Assembly (NCBI GenBank): GCA_017938765.1
Contig: JAGBAX010000007.1
Span: 109,772 to 173,771, forward strand
DNA length: 64,000 nt
Direction: 5' to 3'
Origin: Alistipes sp.
Lineage (GTDB): Bacteria; Bacteroidota; Bacteroidia; Bacteroidales; Rikenellaceae
Under the pieces are notes generated by a model. The model did no database searches. It was given only the letters and a program-made list of their open reading frames with translations, and was not told where the DNA came from. Positions 1 through 8,133 of the stretch are shown here, one piece after another. The translations under genes and the position numbers were made by a program. Every line of letters begins with the position of its first letter. Position 1 is the first letter of the stretch.

Positions 1-280
1 CCGTGAGGGTACTTACGGCAAGGCCTGTAACCATATGCCAACGACCATTGATACGGTCTGCAAGCATACCATTAAGCAGCTTTGAGAGTCCATAGAGGAA
101 TCCTGCGGCTGTGATAACTGCTCCCAGGCTGGTCTTGCTAATACCATACTCCGCAGTAAGACCCGGCATAAGGAATGAGAAGTTCTTGCGGATAAGGTAG
201 AAGAAGATGTAGCCAATCATAGTACCAGCAATGGTTCTCCACTGCCAATACTTAAACTTTTTTTGCTGTTCTAAAGTCAT
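1..280 (-). CDS. MFS transporter, organophosphate:phosphate antiporter-like (3' part missing)
   Basis: The reading frame starts with ATG at 280 (minus) and is still open at the window edge, so only about 93 N-terminal residues are visible. After a short basic start comes a first membrane segment with YIFFYLIRKNFSFLMPGL, the typical opening of GlpT/UhpT/UhpC-type transporters, then the loop between helices 2 and 3 with LLNGMLADRINGR, matching the G-x-x-x-D-R-x-x-x-R MFS signature. Family members exchange phosphorylated sugars or glycerol phosphate for inorganic phosphate across the inner membrane. It lies 67 bp downstream of mtlD on the same strand, so co-transcription is likely and mannitol or hexose phosphate uptake is plausible. 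The substrate cannot be read from this fragment. Confidence 0.85.
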   Translation of the reverse strand, partial: MTLEQQKKFKYWQWRTIAGTMIGYIFFYLIRKNFSFLMPGLTAEYGISKTSLGAVITAAGFLYGLSKLLNGMLADRINGRWHMVTGLAVSTLT

Positions 281-347
281 TTTAGATAGATTCTATAAAT
301 TAGTGAATAGGTTTCTGTGTAGTTTTTAGTTCGTTGCAGAATATTAA

Positions 348-1505
348 CTATGCCAGACGCTTCTCAACCTCGGCATATGCAGCAACAATCTGGTCAAGGA
401 TTGGCGCATCAGCCTCAAGAGATGCGAACTCTGCTACGGCAGCCTTAAGACCAAGCTCTGCGATGCGCTCCTGCATCTTTACGCTCTGTGGGTCCTCGGC
501 GTTGTTGTAGTGCAGTGCAGCACCGATACCGAGCAGAAGGTCTGGAGTCTCTACGCCCGCAGCCTGTGCTGTAAGGGTAGGGTTGATAAGGCGGTCTGCT
601 GCCGAGAGCTTACGCAGTGGCTCACGACCTACGCGGGTAACATCGTCCTTGAGATATGGATTCTTAAAGCGGCTGATAATCTTGTCAATATACTTAAAGT
701 GAGCCTCCTTGTCAAAGCCGTGCTTAGCTACAAGACCAAGACCACTCTGCTGCATAGCTGCCTTAACAATCTCATAAATCTGTGGGTCAGCAATGCTCTG
801 GTCAATAGTCTTCAGACCCTTCATACAGCCAGTATAAGCGGTAATGGCGTGGCCAGTGTTGAGGGTAAAGAGCTTGCGCTCAACGTATGCCAAAAGGTTG
901 TCAGCAAGGTTCATACCTGCAATCTGTGGTACCTCGCCCACGAATGATGCCTGCTCAACATTCCACTCGTAGAATGCCTCTACAACAACATCAATAGGAT
1001 TCTCACTGCGCACTGGAGGCACGATGCGGTCTACAGAGCAGTCTGGGAAACCTACCCACTTTGCGCAGTACTCCTTGTCCTCGCCCTCCAGAAGTGCAAG
1101 AACATGCTCCTTGAGCTGTGAAGATGCGCGAACAGCATTCTCACAAGCGATAATGTTGAGTGGAGCCTCAACGCCCGCAGCACGACGAGCTGCAATGCCC
1201 TTTGCAATAGCAGGGGCGATGCGTGGAAGGATAACAACGCCAACAGCGGTGGTGATAATCTCAGCCTTGACAATCTCGTCAATAACTGCGTCAGTAGTAG
1301 AGTTTACGCCAGAGATGTTTGTAATCTTCTGCTCAACGCACTCTACATCCATTACATGGACAGTGTAGCACTTGTCCTGGTTAATCTTGTCAATTACAGT
1401 GGCATTCACATCCGCAAAAACGACATGATAGCCAGCTTGCTCCAACACTGCACCGATAAAGCCACGACCAATGTTGCCAGCTCCGAATTGAATAGCTCTT
1501 TTCAT
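348..1505 (-). CDS. mtlD: Mannitol-1-phosphate 5-dehydrogenase
   Basis: The protein (385 aa, the usual family length) oxidises mannitol 1-phosphate to fructose 6-phosphate with NAD in the cytoplasm. The Rossmann glycine motif GAGNIGRGFIG is at residues 8-18. Other family blocks are visible: ERIAPAIAKG-like RIAPAIAKGIAARR, NIIACENAVR, KLFTLNTGHAITAY and NPYLKDDVTRVGREPLRKLS. Similarity to enterobacterial MtlD is clear along the whole length. No mannitol PTS gene is seen; instead an organophosphate-antiporter-like MFS gene follows, which could import the phosphorylated substrate. A good promoter lies 40 bp upstream of the ATG. Confidence 0.95.
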   Translation of the reverse strand: MKRAIQFGAGNIGRGFIGAVLEQAGYHVVFADVNATVIDKINQDKCYTVHVMDVECVEQKITNISGVNSTTDAVIDEIVKAEIITTAVGVVILPRIAPAIAKGIAARRAAGVEAPLNIIACENAVRASSQLKEHVLALLEGEDKEYCAKWVGFPDCSVDRIVPPVRSENPIDVVVEAFYEWNVEQASFVGEVPQIAGMNLADNLLAYVERKLFTLNTGHAITAYTGCMKGLKTIDQSIADPQIYEIVKAAMQQSGLGLVAKHGFDKEAHFKYIDKIISRFKNPYLKDDVTRVGREPLRKLSAADRLINPTLTAQAAGVETPDLLLGIGAALHYNNAEDPQSVKMQERIAELGLKAAVAEFASLEADAPILDQIVAAYAEVEKRLA

Positions 1506-1544
1506 ATGAATTTAATTATATTTGGTGTATTTTCTTCTAACCTA

Positions 1545-1574
1545 CAAAGGTAATAAAAATTCTTGAGTTTCCAA
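1545..1574 (-). promoter_or_regulatory. Promoter of mtlD
   Basis: On the minus strand TTG (1572-1574), a 19-base spacer and TACCTTTG (1545-1552) match the Bacteroidetes housekeeping -33/-7 consensus. Transcription would begin about 35 bp before the mtlD ATG. Confidence 0.7.
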
Positions 1575-1615
1575 AATTTTGTATCCCTTTATTAGGGACT
1601 AAAGAGTCAACCGTT

Positions 1616-1695
1616 TTCAGGAAACGACAGTTAGGGAAGTTAGAGAGTTTAGGGAAGTTAGGAAAATTTCTCCCTAATTTCCTTAATCTCTTTAA
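1616..1695. repeat. TTAGGGAAG-type simple repeat between radC and mtlD
   Basis: The stretch between the radC stop and mtlD promoter contains GTTAGGGAAG twice and then its complement (CTCCCTAATTTCC), so it can fold back on itself. Similar CCTAA/CTTCCCTAACC tracts occur at about 34650 and 63500, next to GGCTAATGG-type repeat ends. It may act as a weak terminator for mtlD-facing or radC transcription; no T-tract is convincing. Confidence 0.5.
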
Positions 1696-1698
1696 CGG

Positions 1699-2331
1699 CT
1701 ATCTATCCAGTAGTCCGAACTTCTTGAAGGAGTAGGAGTCTGTTTGGGTGAGGATGATGTGGTCAAGCAGGATGATGTCAAACATCTCGGCAGCGCTGCG
1801 GATGCTGTATGTCATACTGATATCGGCATGGCTTGGCTCTGGACAGTCAGAGGGGTGGTTGTGGGCGATAATAATCTGCGTAGCAAGCAGTTCAATGGCT
1901 CGCTTGATGATGATTTTGTTGTCTACTGTTGTCGCTCGCACGCCCCCTTGGCTGATTCTCATCTTATCAAGGACTCTGCCTGAGTTTGTTAGATAGACTG
2001 CCCAGCACTCCTCGTGGTCTAACCCGTCAAAGATTGGGCGGAGGAGTTTCTCTGCCGCTTCAAGGCTCTGTATGTGGTCTACAACATCGGTTTTGCTCTT
2101 GGCTATGCGGCGAGCCAACTCTACGGAGGCGGCAATCTTAGCGGCCTTAGCCAATCCCATACCTGCGCTCATCCTTAGGCGTGACACCTCTTCTATAGGG
2201 AGTGTTTTCAGAGTGCACTGCTCTAAAATATTCTCGGCAATGCTCTGACTATCAATGATAATACCTAATAGCTCGCTATCGGTAAGCGATGTTGCTCCGT
2301 GCAGGGCTATCTTCTCGTGCAACTCTCTCAT
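1699..2331 (-). CDS. radC: RadC-like JAB-domain protein
   Basis: The protein is 210 aa, near the usual RadC length. The N-terminal part has a helix-hairpin-helix-like segment (MSAGMGLAKAAKIAASVELARR, about residues 54-75). The C-terminal JAB/MPN domain carries the metal-binding signature HNHPSDCPEPSHAD at about 155-168 preceded by a conserved region with RISQGGVRATTVD. RadC was first described as a DNA repair protein but its real role is unsettled; JAB domains are Zn-dependent peptidases in other proteins. Its ATG overlaps the folC stop by 4 bp, so it is the last gene of the def-lnt-folC-radC run. Confidence 0.9.
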   Translation of the reverse strand: MRELHEKIALHGATSLTDSELLGIIIDSQSIAENILEQCTLKTLPIEEVSRLRMSAGMGLAKAAKIAASVELARRIAKSKTDVVDHIQSLEAAEKLLRPIFDGLDHEECWAVYLTNSGRVLDKMRISQGGVRATTVDNKIIIKRAIELLATQIIIAHNHPSDCPEPSHADISMTYSIRSAAEMFDIILLDHIILTQTDSYSFKKFGLLDR

Positions 2332-3623
2332 TGTGGTAAAATCTCTGCTACGACAAATGTACTACCGCCAACAAAGAGCGTGTCGCTACTTGTCATCAGG
2401 CTCTTGGCTCTCTCTACAGCTGTAGCTACTGTCGGCTGGTACTCAAAGTCAAGGCCTAATGCTGAGGCTATAGCGGCGATACTCTCTGCGGTTGCGGCAC
2501 GGCGAGACTCTGCGCGGGTGAAGATGTAGTGCGCATCTTTTGGCATATAGCTGAGCATCTCAGTAATATTCTTATCCTCGCAGAAGCCCATTACGCAGTA
2601 GAGCTTACCCTCCTTGATACCCTCCAACTGCGCAGCCACAAGGCGAATGCCGTGAGGGTTGTGGGCAGTATCGCAGATAACTGTAGGGTCTGTAGATAGT
2701 CTCTGCCAACGACCTCGGAAGCCTGTAGTAAGGGTCGTATCTCGCAGACCCTCCACAAAGGCGCGACGGCTGATAGAGAGCGGCGTGTTCTCGTGCAGGT
2801 AGTCCGCAACGGCGCACACTGTAGCCACATTCTGGCGCTGATACTCTCCCAGTAGAGGTATGCGCAGGGTGTACTGCTGATTGTCGCGCGTGCGAATCAT
2901 ATCAAAGACCTGCACATCACCTTCGCGCTGCTGACGGTGGCACTCAAAGGCCTGCTCGGCATAGATAACCGTTGAGCGACAGTCGGCTGCAATATCCTCA
3001 ATAACAAGGTTATAGGCGCTATTCTTCTCGCCGACAACTACAGGAATTGACTTCTTGATAATACCGCCCTTCTCGCGCGCAATCTTAGGCAGTGAGTCGC
3101 CCAGCAAATCTGTATGCTCAAGGCCGACATTAGTAATTACGCTCACGGCAGGGATAACGATGTTTGTAGCGTCTAATCTACCACCCAGACCAGTCTCAAT
3201 AACGGCCACCTCAACATCATTCTGCGCGAAGTAGTCAAAGGCCATAGCCGTAGTCATCTCAAAGAATGAGAGCTCACACTCCTCCATATCCTTGCGGTGC
3301 TTGCTCACGAAGTTTACCACCTTCTGCTTAGATATCATCTCGCCATTTATGCGGATTCTCTCGCGGAAGTCTGTAAGGTGTGGTGAGGTATAGAGTCCCA
3401 CCTGATATCCCGCCTGTTGAAGCACCGAGGCGAGCATATTGCTTACCGAGCCCTTGCCATTTGTGCCAGCCACGTGGATAACAAAGTAGCTGCGCTGAGG
3501 GTTGCCTATCTTACGGCAAAACTCACTCACGCGCTCAAGGCCTGGCTTGTATGCTAATGCTCCATCCTGCTGAAAGGTCGGCAGAGAGGTAAAGAGGTAG
3601 TCAATGGTTTCTGTGTAGTTCAT
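2328..3623 (-). CDS. folC: Bifunctional folylpolyglutamate/dihydrofolate synthase
   Basis: The 431-residue cytoplasmic ligase adds glutamate to folates and makes dihydrofolate from dihydropteroate. It shows the Mur-ligase-type P-loop GTNGKGSVSNML (about residues 53-64), followed by LYTSPHLTDFRERI and the metal/ATP segment FDYFAQNDVEVAVIETGLGGRLDATN, all standard FolC motifs. The C-terminal domain contains CDTAHNPHG. It starts 3 bp after the lnt stop and overlaps radC by 4 bp, indicating translational coupling. Confidence 0.95.
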   Translation of the reverse strand: MNYTETIDYLFTSLPTFQQDGALAYKPGLERVSEFCRKIGNPQRSYFVIHVAGTNGKGSVSNMLASVLQQAGYQVGLYTSPHLTDFRERIRINGEMISKQKVVNFVSKHRKDMEECELSFFEMTTAMAFDYFAQNDVEVAVIETGLGGRLDATNIVIPAVSVITNVGLEHTDLLGDSLPKIAREKGGIIKKSIPVVVGEKNSAYNLVIEDIAADCRSTVIYAEQAFECHRQQREGDVQVFDMIRTRDNQQYTLRIPLLGEYQRQNVATVCAVADYLHENTPLSISRRAFVEGLRDTTLTTGFRGRWQRLSTDPTVICDTAHNPHGIRLVAAQLEGIKEGKLYCVMGFCEDKNITEMLSYMPKDAHYIFTRAESRRAATAESIAAIASALGLDFEYQPTVATAVERAKSLMTSSDTLFVGGSTFVVAEILPQ

Positions 3624-3626
3624 AGT

Positions 3627-5231
3627 CTAATCAAGGTAAAACTTTCTTTTGGATAGTATCGCTACGGTATAGAGCAGGCAGAGCAGGGCAATGTAGATTG
3701 ACAGACGGCCGATATAGTCTCCATAGCGAGTATATATTGTCTTGTGGTCGTTTAGGCGCAGGGTCGCACTTATCACACCTTGCTTGTCCCAACCAAGGCT
3801 CTCTATGCTGTCGCCACGCGAGTTGATAAAGCCCGATATGCCCGTATTGGCACTGCGGACAATATCTCTGCGGTGCTCAATGGCGCGTAGGCGGCAATAG
3901 GCGTAGAGGTACTTATACCCCCAAGTGTCGCCCCACCAACCGTCGTTGGAGATAACGCCGATAACTTGCGCTCCATTTCTGACAAACTCGCCCATATAGT
4001 CGCCATAAAGACCCTCATAGCATATTGCAGGGGCGATTTTGACACCATTATGCTCAAAAGGCTGGCAACTCTTTCCGATACCCAACTGACCCGATATGCC
4101 GCCAAGGTCTACACCAAAAATCTTATCCTTGCGGAACCACGCTGGCAGGGTCTCCACACCTATAACCAGCTTGCCCTTGTGGTGTACTGGCGTTACGGCA
4201 GGGTCACTACAGATGCCCAGCGCACTGTTGAAGATGTCGTAGTAGATGCCATTGCTTGAGAAGCGATTTGTGTCGCTTATGCGGCGATTGCCGTATGGGA
4301 CAATGCTCTGAGTACCAGCAATAACCATAGCCTCGCTCTTAGCAAAGCGCAACTGCGTGTTTATCGCCTGCACCACGCGTGTGGCGCTGATAAATCGCTC
4401 GTTAACTGTCGTGGCGAGAGATGTCTCTGGCATAAGGATAAAACTTGCCGACTCTACAGGTGCTTCAGATAGCAGTTTGACAAGGCTTTTCTGCTGCTGC
4501 GCCTCGCTGCCACTGAACTTCTCGTAGCAATCTACATTGGGCTGCACTGCCGCCACAGCAATCTGCTCTCGCGAGGTGTAACGCTCTGTTGTTGGGGCAT
4601 TTACGGCATAGAGTATAAGCGAAAAGAGTATCGGACAAACAACCTTTGCTGCTGCCATAATCCAACGACCCTTACCACCACTTTTAAGCGCCTCAAAAAT
4701 GAGTATGTTTGAGACCAACACCCATAGCGAGCCACCCAGTACGCCCGTATACTCATACCACTGCACCGCCCAAGTGTCAAAGGCAAAGGCGTTGCCCAGA
4801 GTCAGCCAAGGGAACGACATTGCTGGCGCCTTGATGTAGATATACTCGCAGGCTATCCACGCCGTTACGAGCAGGGTGTAGGCTATGCCCTTTGCCATTC
4901 GCTTGCTCACGATATGGAAGAGCATAAATGGTAGCAGAGCCCACCAACTACCCACTATCGTACCTGCAATAGTGCCTATCGCTGCGGCGTTCCACACCCA
5001 CCATATAGTGGATAGATGCCACAGTATGAATGTTAGCGAAGCCCATAGCGCAACCTTAACGCTGTCCCTGAATGAGCCAGAGTAGCTACTGCTCACCATA
5101 AGCAGCGGCACAAGGGCTACAAGCACTGTAAATCCGCTGACCGTCATCCACCCAAAGCCAAGCAGCAGGGCAGATAGCAGACAGAGTAGCAGTCGCTTTG
5201 TGGTTGATAGTTTGGTGGTGTTAGGTGTCAT
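3627..5231 (-). CDS. lnt: Apolipoprotein N-acyltransferase
   Basis: Inner-membrane enzyme (534 aa) that N-acylates the N-terminal cysteine of lipoproteins, the last step of lipoprotein maturation. Six to seven hydrophobic N-terminal segments are followed by a carbon-nitrogen hydrolase domain. The catalytic triad is visible: Glu in LMPETSLATT, Lys in HHKGKLVIGVE and Cys in PAICYEGLYGDYM. A last membrane helix precedes the lysine-rich C-terminus. Its substrates are plentiful here (many lipoproteins in this window). Tightly spaced between def (4 bp) and folC (3 bp). Confidence 0.93.
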   Translation of the reverse strand: MTPNTTKLSTTKRLLLCLLSALLLGFGWMTVSGFTVLVALVPLLMVSSSYSGSFRDSVKVALWASLTFILWHLSTIWWVWNAAAIGTIAGTIVGSWWALLPFMLFHIVSKRMAKGIAYTLLVTAWIACEYIYIKAPAMSFPWLTLGNAFAFDTWAVQWYEYTGVLGGSLWVLVSNILIFEALKSGGKGRWIMAAAKVVCPILFSLILYAVNAPTTERYTSREQIAVAAVQPNVDCYEKFSGSEAQQQKSLVKLLSEAPVESASFILMPETSLATTVNERFISATRVVQAINTQLRFAKSEAMVIAGTQSIVPYGNRRISDTNRFSSNGIYYDIFNSALGICSDPAVTPVHHKGKLVIGVETLPAWFRKDKIFGVDLGGISGQLGIGKSCQPFEHNGVKIAPAICYEGLYGDYMGEFVRNGAQVIGVISNDGWWGDTWGYKYLYAYCRLRAIEHRRDIVRSANTGISGFINSRGDSIESLGWDKQGVISATLRLNDHKTIYTRYGDYIGRLSIYIALLCLLYTVAILSKRKFYLD

Positions 5232-5235
5232 CCTG

Positions 5236-5781
5236 CTATTTGGTTTTGTAGGCGCAACGATACTTGCCCTTTGCGAGATTTAAGATTTTGCCCTTTAGCA
5301 GGTTACGACGCAATGGCGAGAGGTGGTCGGTAAATACCTTACCCTCAATATGGTCATACTCGTGCTGAATTACGCGAGCAGGATAGCCGTCAAACTCGTC
5401 GTCGTGCTCTACAAAGTTCTCGTCAAGGTAGCGCATACGAATCTTTACGGGGCGAGATACATTCTCATGTATGCCTGGCAGAGAGAGACAACCCTCCTCA
5501 AACAGACCTGTCTGCTCGCTACGCTCATAAATCTCTGGATTGACAAACACGCGGCGGAAGTTTGCCAACTCTGGCACCTCCTCTGCCCAAGGGGTGCAAT
5601 CAACGATAAAGAGTCGGATGTTCTTGCCAATCTGAGGGGCAGCAAGACCCACGCCCGACGCCTCATCAAGGGTCAGAAACATATCCTCAACGAGCTTCTT
5701 AAACTCTGGATACTCTGGTGTTATCTCTACCGATTGGTTACGCAGTACTGGCGAACCATAGATTACTATTGGGTATATCAT
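5236..5781 (-). CDS. def: Peptide deformylase
   Basis: Removes the formyl group from the initiator methionine of nascent proteins; a Fe/Zn enzyme of 181 aa. All three family motifs are present: GVGLAAPQ (43-50), EGCLS (96-100, Cys metal ligand) and HEYDH (140-144, two His ligands and the catalytic Glu). It opens the minus-strand run def-lnt-folC-radC. The upstream gap to ruvX is filled by a structured repeat rather than by a recognisable promoter. Confidence 0.96.
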   Translation of the reverse strand: MIYPIVIYGSPVLRNQSVEITPEYPEFKKLVEDMFLTLDEASGVGLAAPQIGKNIRLFIVDCTPWAEEVPELANFRRVFVNPEIYERSEQTGLFEEGCLSLPGIHENVSRPVKIRMRYLDENFVEHDDEFDGYPARVIQHEYDHIEGKVFTDHLSPLRRNLLKGKILNLAKGKYRCAYKTK

Positions 5782-5801
5782 TGCAAAATTATTTTTTATT
5801 T

Positions 5802-6012
5802 GGCTATTGGCTTTTAGCTATTAGCCGTTGGCTTACCTTTGGTAACCCGACCCTGCTCCGCCTCGGCAAAGTTCAAGCGAGTTTGACTTTGCCCTCAGCT
5901 TAATCGCAGCGTTGGCTTTTCTGTGGTATCCGCAAAGCGGATTTATATATGTCGGCAGAGCCGACGCCTCTATAAGGCTAATGGCTAATGGCTAACGGCT
6001 AACGGCTAATGG
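5802..6012. repeat. Structured intergenic repeat, family A, copy 1
   Basis: A ~210 bp element with a copy at 55580-55782. Both begin with TTGGC/TTAGC-type units and end in tandem GGCTAATGGCTAACGGC units. Inside, four hairpins are conserved as structures while arms differ: TTACC-TTT-GGTAA here against TCACC-TTC-GGTGA in copy 2; GGCAAAGT...ACTTTGCC against GGCAAT...ATTGCT; ATCCGC-AAA-GCGGAT against ATCCGC-ACT-GCGGAT; and GTCGGC-AGA-GCCGAC against GTCGGC-TTT-GCCGAC. The block CTCCGCCTCGGCAA is identical. The right edge supplies the ruvX stop codon (CTA at 6006-6008, read TAG on the minus strand). Confidence 0.8.
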
Positions 6013-6422
6013 TTAATGCTCTCCATATAGGATTGCAGGATTATTGTTGCGGCAACGCGGTCTACAATAGCCTTATCGCGGCGTGCCATTTTGCCAATAC
6101 CGCTCTCAAGGATTGTGCGCTGGGCCATAACAGATGTAAATCGCTCGTCGTGCAGCACCACCTCCTTATCGGGATATGCCCTACGCAGGCGCAGAACAAG
6201 TGGCTCGATATATTTCATCGTCTCCGAAGGCTCTCCGTTCATCTGCGACGGCTTGCCGACAACTATCGTTGAAACGTCATTTTCTGCGCAATATTGTGCG
6301 ATATATCGCTCCAACTCTTTGGTTGCCACAGTCTCAAGCGCTCCAGCGATAATGCGCAGAGGGTCGGATACTGCCAACCCCGTGCGCTTAACGCCGTAGT
6401 CTATAGCGAGGATTCTTGACAT
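6006..6422 (-). CDS. ruvX: Putative pre-16S rRNA nuclease / Holliday-junction resolvase-like protein
   Basis: YqgF/RuvX family, RNase H-like fold, 138 aa (normal size). The first acidic residue sits in AIDYGVKRTGLAVSD (Asp8), the second in DERFTS (92-97) and the last in RRDKAIVDRVAA (about 115-124). The family is involved in processing of pre-16S rRNA ends. The start codon overlaps the glyS stop by one base (TAATG arrangement), so both are translated from one message. The last codons and stop lie at the edge of repeat A copy 1. Confidence 0.93.
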   Translation of the reverse strand: MSRILAIDYGVKRTGLAVSDPLRIIAGALETVATKELERYIAQYCAENDVSTIVVGKPSQMNGEPSETMKYIEPLVLRLRRAYPDKEVVLHDERFTSVMAQRTILESGIGKMARRDKAIVDRVAATIILQSYMESINH

Positions 6423-7966
6423 TACGCCTTAATCTTCTTGTACAGAGGGCGGAATGATACAGCCTCGCCAATAATCTTCTCAAGGTCGGCAATAGCAACT
6501 CTCTGCTGCTCCATAGTGTCGCGGTGGCGGATAGTTACAGTGCCGCTCTCAAGGCTGTCGTGGTCTACAGTGACGCAGAATGGAGTACCTACAGCATCCT
6601 GACGGCGATAACGCTTACCGATAGAGTCCTTCTCGTCGTATGTTACAGTGTAGTCAAACTTCAGACTGTCAATAATCTGGCGCGCAAGCTCTGGAAGACC
6701 GTCCTTCTTAACAAGTGGCATAACGGCAACCTTTGTAGGAGCAAGACAAGCAGGTATGCGAAGCACTACGCGCTCCTCACCGTTCTCAAGCTTCTCTTCG
6801 CAGTATGCAGCAGACATAATCTGCAAGAACATACGGTCTACGCCGATAGAGGTCTCAACAACATAAGGAACATAGCTCTCGCCACGCTCTGGGTCAAAGT
6901 ACTGAATCTTCTTGCCAGAGTACTCCTGATGTCTACCAAGGTCAAAGTCGGTACGAGAGTGGATACCCTCAACCTCCTTGAAGCCAAATGGGAAGTTGAA
7001 CTCAATATCTGTTGCTGCATTAGCATAGTGAGCCAGCTTGTCGTGGTCGTGGAAGCGGTAGTTCTCATCGCCAAAGCCAAGTGCGCGGTGCCAAGCCATA
7101 CGGGTGTTCTTCCACTCATTCCACCACTGCATCTCTGTGCCTGGCTGTACAAAGAACTGCATCTCCATCTGCTCAAACTCGCGCATACGGAAGATAAACT
7201 GGCGAGCCACAATCTCATTACGGAACGCCTTACCAATCTGCGCAATACCAAATGGGAGCTTCATACGACCAGTCTTCTGCACATTAAGGAAGTTTACAAA
7301 GATACCCTGTGCAGTCTCTGGGCGGAGGTAGATTGTATTTGCACCCTCGGCAGTAGAGCCCATCTGGGTAGAGAACATAAGGTTGAACTGGCGAACATCT
7401 GTCCAGTTGCGAGTGCCAGAGATAGGGCATACAATCTCGCAGTCAAGGATAATCTGCTTCAGAGCCTCAAGGTCGTTCTTGTCCAACGCCTCAACAAAGC
7501 GAGCGTGAACAGCGTCGCGCTTAGCAGTAATCTCAAGTACGCGAGCGTTTGTTGCACGATACTGCGCCTCATCAAATGCCTCGCCAAAGCGCTTGCGAGC
7601 CTTGTCAATCTCCTTCTGAATCTTCTCGTCCTGCTTTGCCATCCAATCCTCAATAAGCACATCGGCACGATAGCGCTTCTTTGAGTCCTTGTTGTCAATC
7701 AGTGGGTCGTTAAATGCAGCTACGTGGCCAGAAGCCTCCCAAGTCTTTGGGTGCATAAAGATAGCCGCATCAATACCAACGATATTCTCGTGTAGCTTAA
7801 CCATTGAGTCCCACCAGTAACGCTTGATGTTGTTCTTCAGCTCAACACCATTCTGACCGTAGTCATAAACAGCGCCAAGACCGTCATAAATCTCGCTTGA
7901 AGGGAAAATAAAACCATACTCCTTGCAGTGAGCAATCAGTTTCTTAAAGAGTTCTTCCTGTGTCAT
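6422..7966 (-). CDS. glyS: Glycyl-tRNA synthetase, single-chain class II type
   Basis: The 514-residue enzyme charges tRNA-Gly. It is of the alpha2 (eukaryote-like) type, not the alpha/beta heterotetramer: N-terminal RGFIFPSSEIYDGLGAVYDYGQNG-like segment, a class II core with LRPETAQGIFVNF (motif 2 region), FRNEIVARQFIFRMREFEQMEMQFF, and motif 3 near EVVERIEGIH/ETSIGVDRMFL. The C-terminal anticodon-binding domain ends in SFRPLYKKIKA. It heads the minus-strand unit glyS-ruvX. Confidence 0.96.
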   Translation of the reverse strand: MTQEELFKKLIAHCKEYGFIFPSSEIYDGLGAVYDYGQNGVELKNNIKRYWWDSMVKLHENIVGIDAAIFMHPKTWEASGHVAAFNDPLIDNKDSKKRYRADVLIEDWMAKQDEKIQKEIDKARKRFGEAFDEAQYRATNARVLEITAKRDAVHARFVEALDKNDLEALKQIILDCEIVCPISGTRNWTDVRQFNLMFSTQMGSTAEGANTIYLRPETAQGIFVNFLNVQKTGRMKLPFGIAQIGKAFRNEIVARQFIFRMREFEQMEMQFFVQPGTEMQWWNEWKNTRMAWHRALGFGDENYRFHDHDKLAHYANAATDIEFNFPFGFKEVEGIHSRTDFDLGRHQEYSGKKIQYFDPERGESYVPYVVETSIGVDRMFLQIMSAAYCEEKLENGEERVVLRIPACLAPTKVAVMPLVKKDGLPELARQIIDSLKFDYTVTYDEKDSIGKRYRRQDAVGTPFCVTVDHDSLESGTVTIRHRDTMEQQRVAIADLEKIIGEAVSFRPLYKKIKA

Positions 7967-8036
7967 AAATCAATATTTTTGTTGTTGTTTTTACCAAAAT
8001 TTCGTAGCCATACGCTAAAAGCGTAGCTTCAAACTG

Positions 8037-8044
8037 CAAAGGTA
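8037..8044 (-). promoter_or_regulatory. Probable -7 element for glyS
   Basis: TACCTTTG on the minus strand, 71 bp before the glyS ATG. The leader then contains a small hairpin (TACGCT/AGCGTA, about 8012-8027). No good -33 box at the expected distance, so only moderately supported. Confidence 0.5.
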
Positions 8045-8108
8045 TAATTTTTTTTCGGATATATCGCCACTTTGGTTTTGAAACAGACTCTGTTTCCTAA
8101 ATTTTTTA

Positions 8109-8116
8109 TAACTTTG
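8109..8116 (+). promoter_or_regulatory. Probable -7 element for the Big_2 lipoprotein gene
   Basis: TAACTTTG lies 17 bp before the ATG at 8134 and is divergent to the glyS promoter. The -33 region is weak. Confidence 0.5.
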
Positions 8117-8133
8117 TTGTCAAATTTTTAGCT

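Noticed and set aside
6524-7684. Long open frame antisense to glyS (386 codons)
   Set aside because: A shadow of the biased codon use of glyS; its sequence has no domain pattern.
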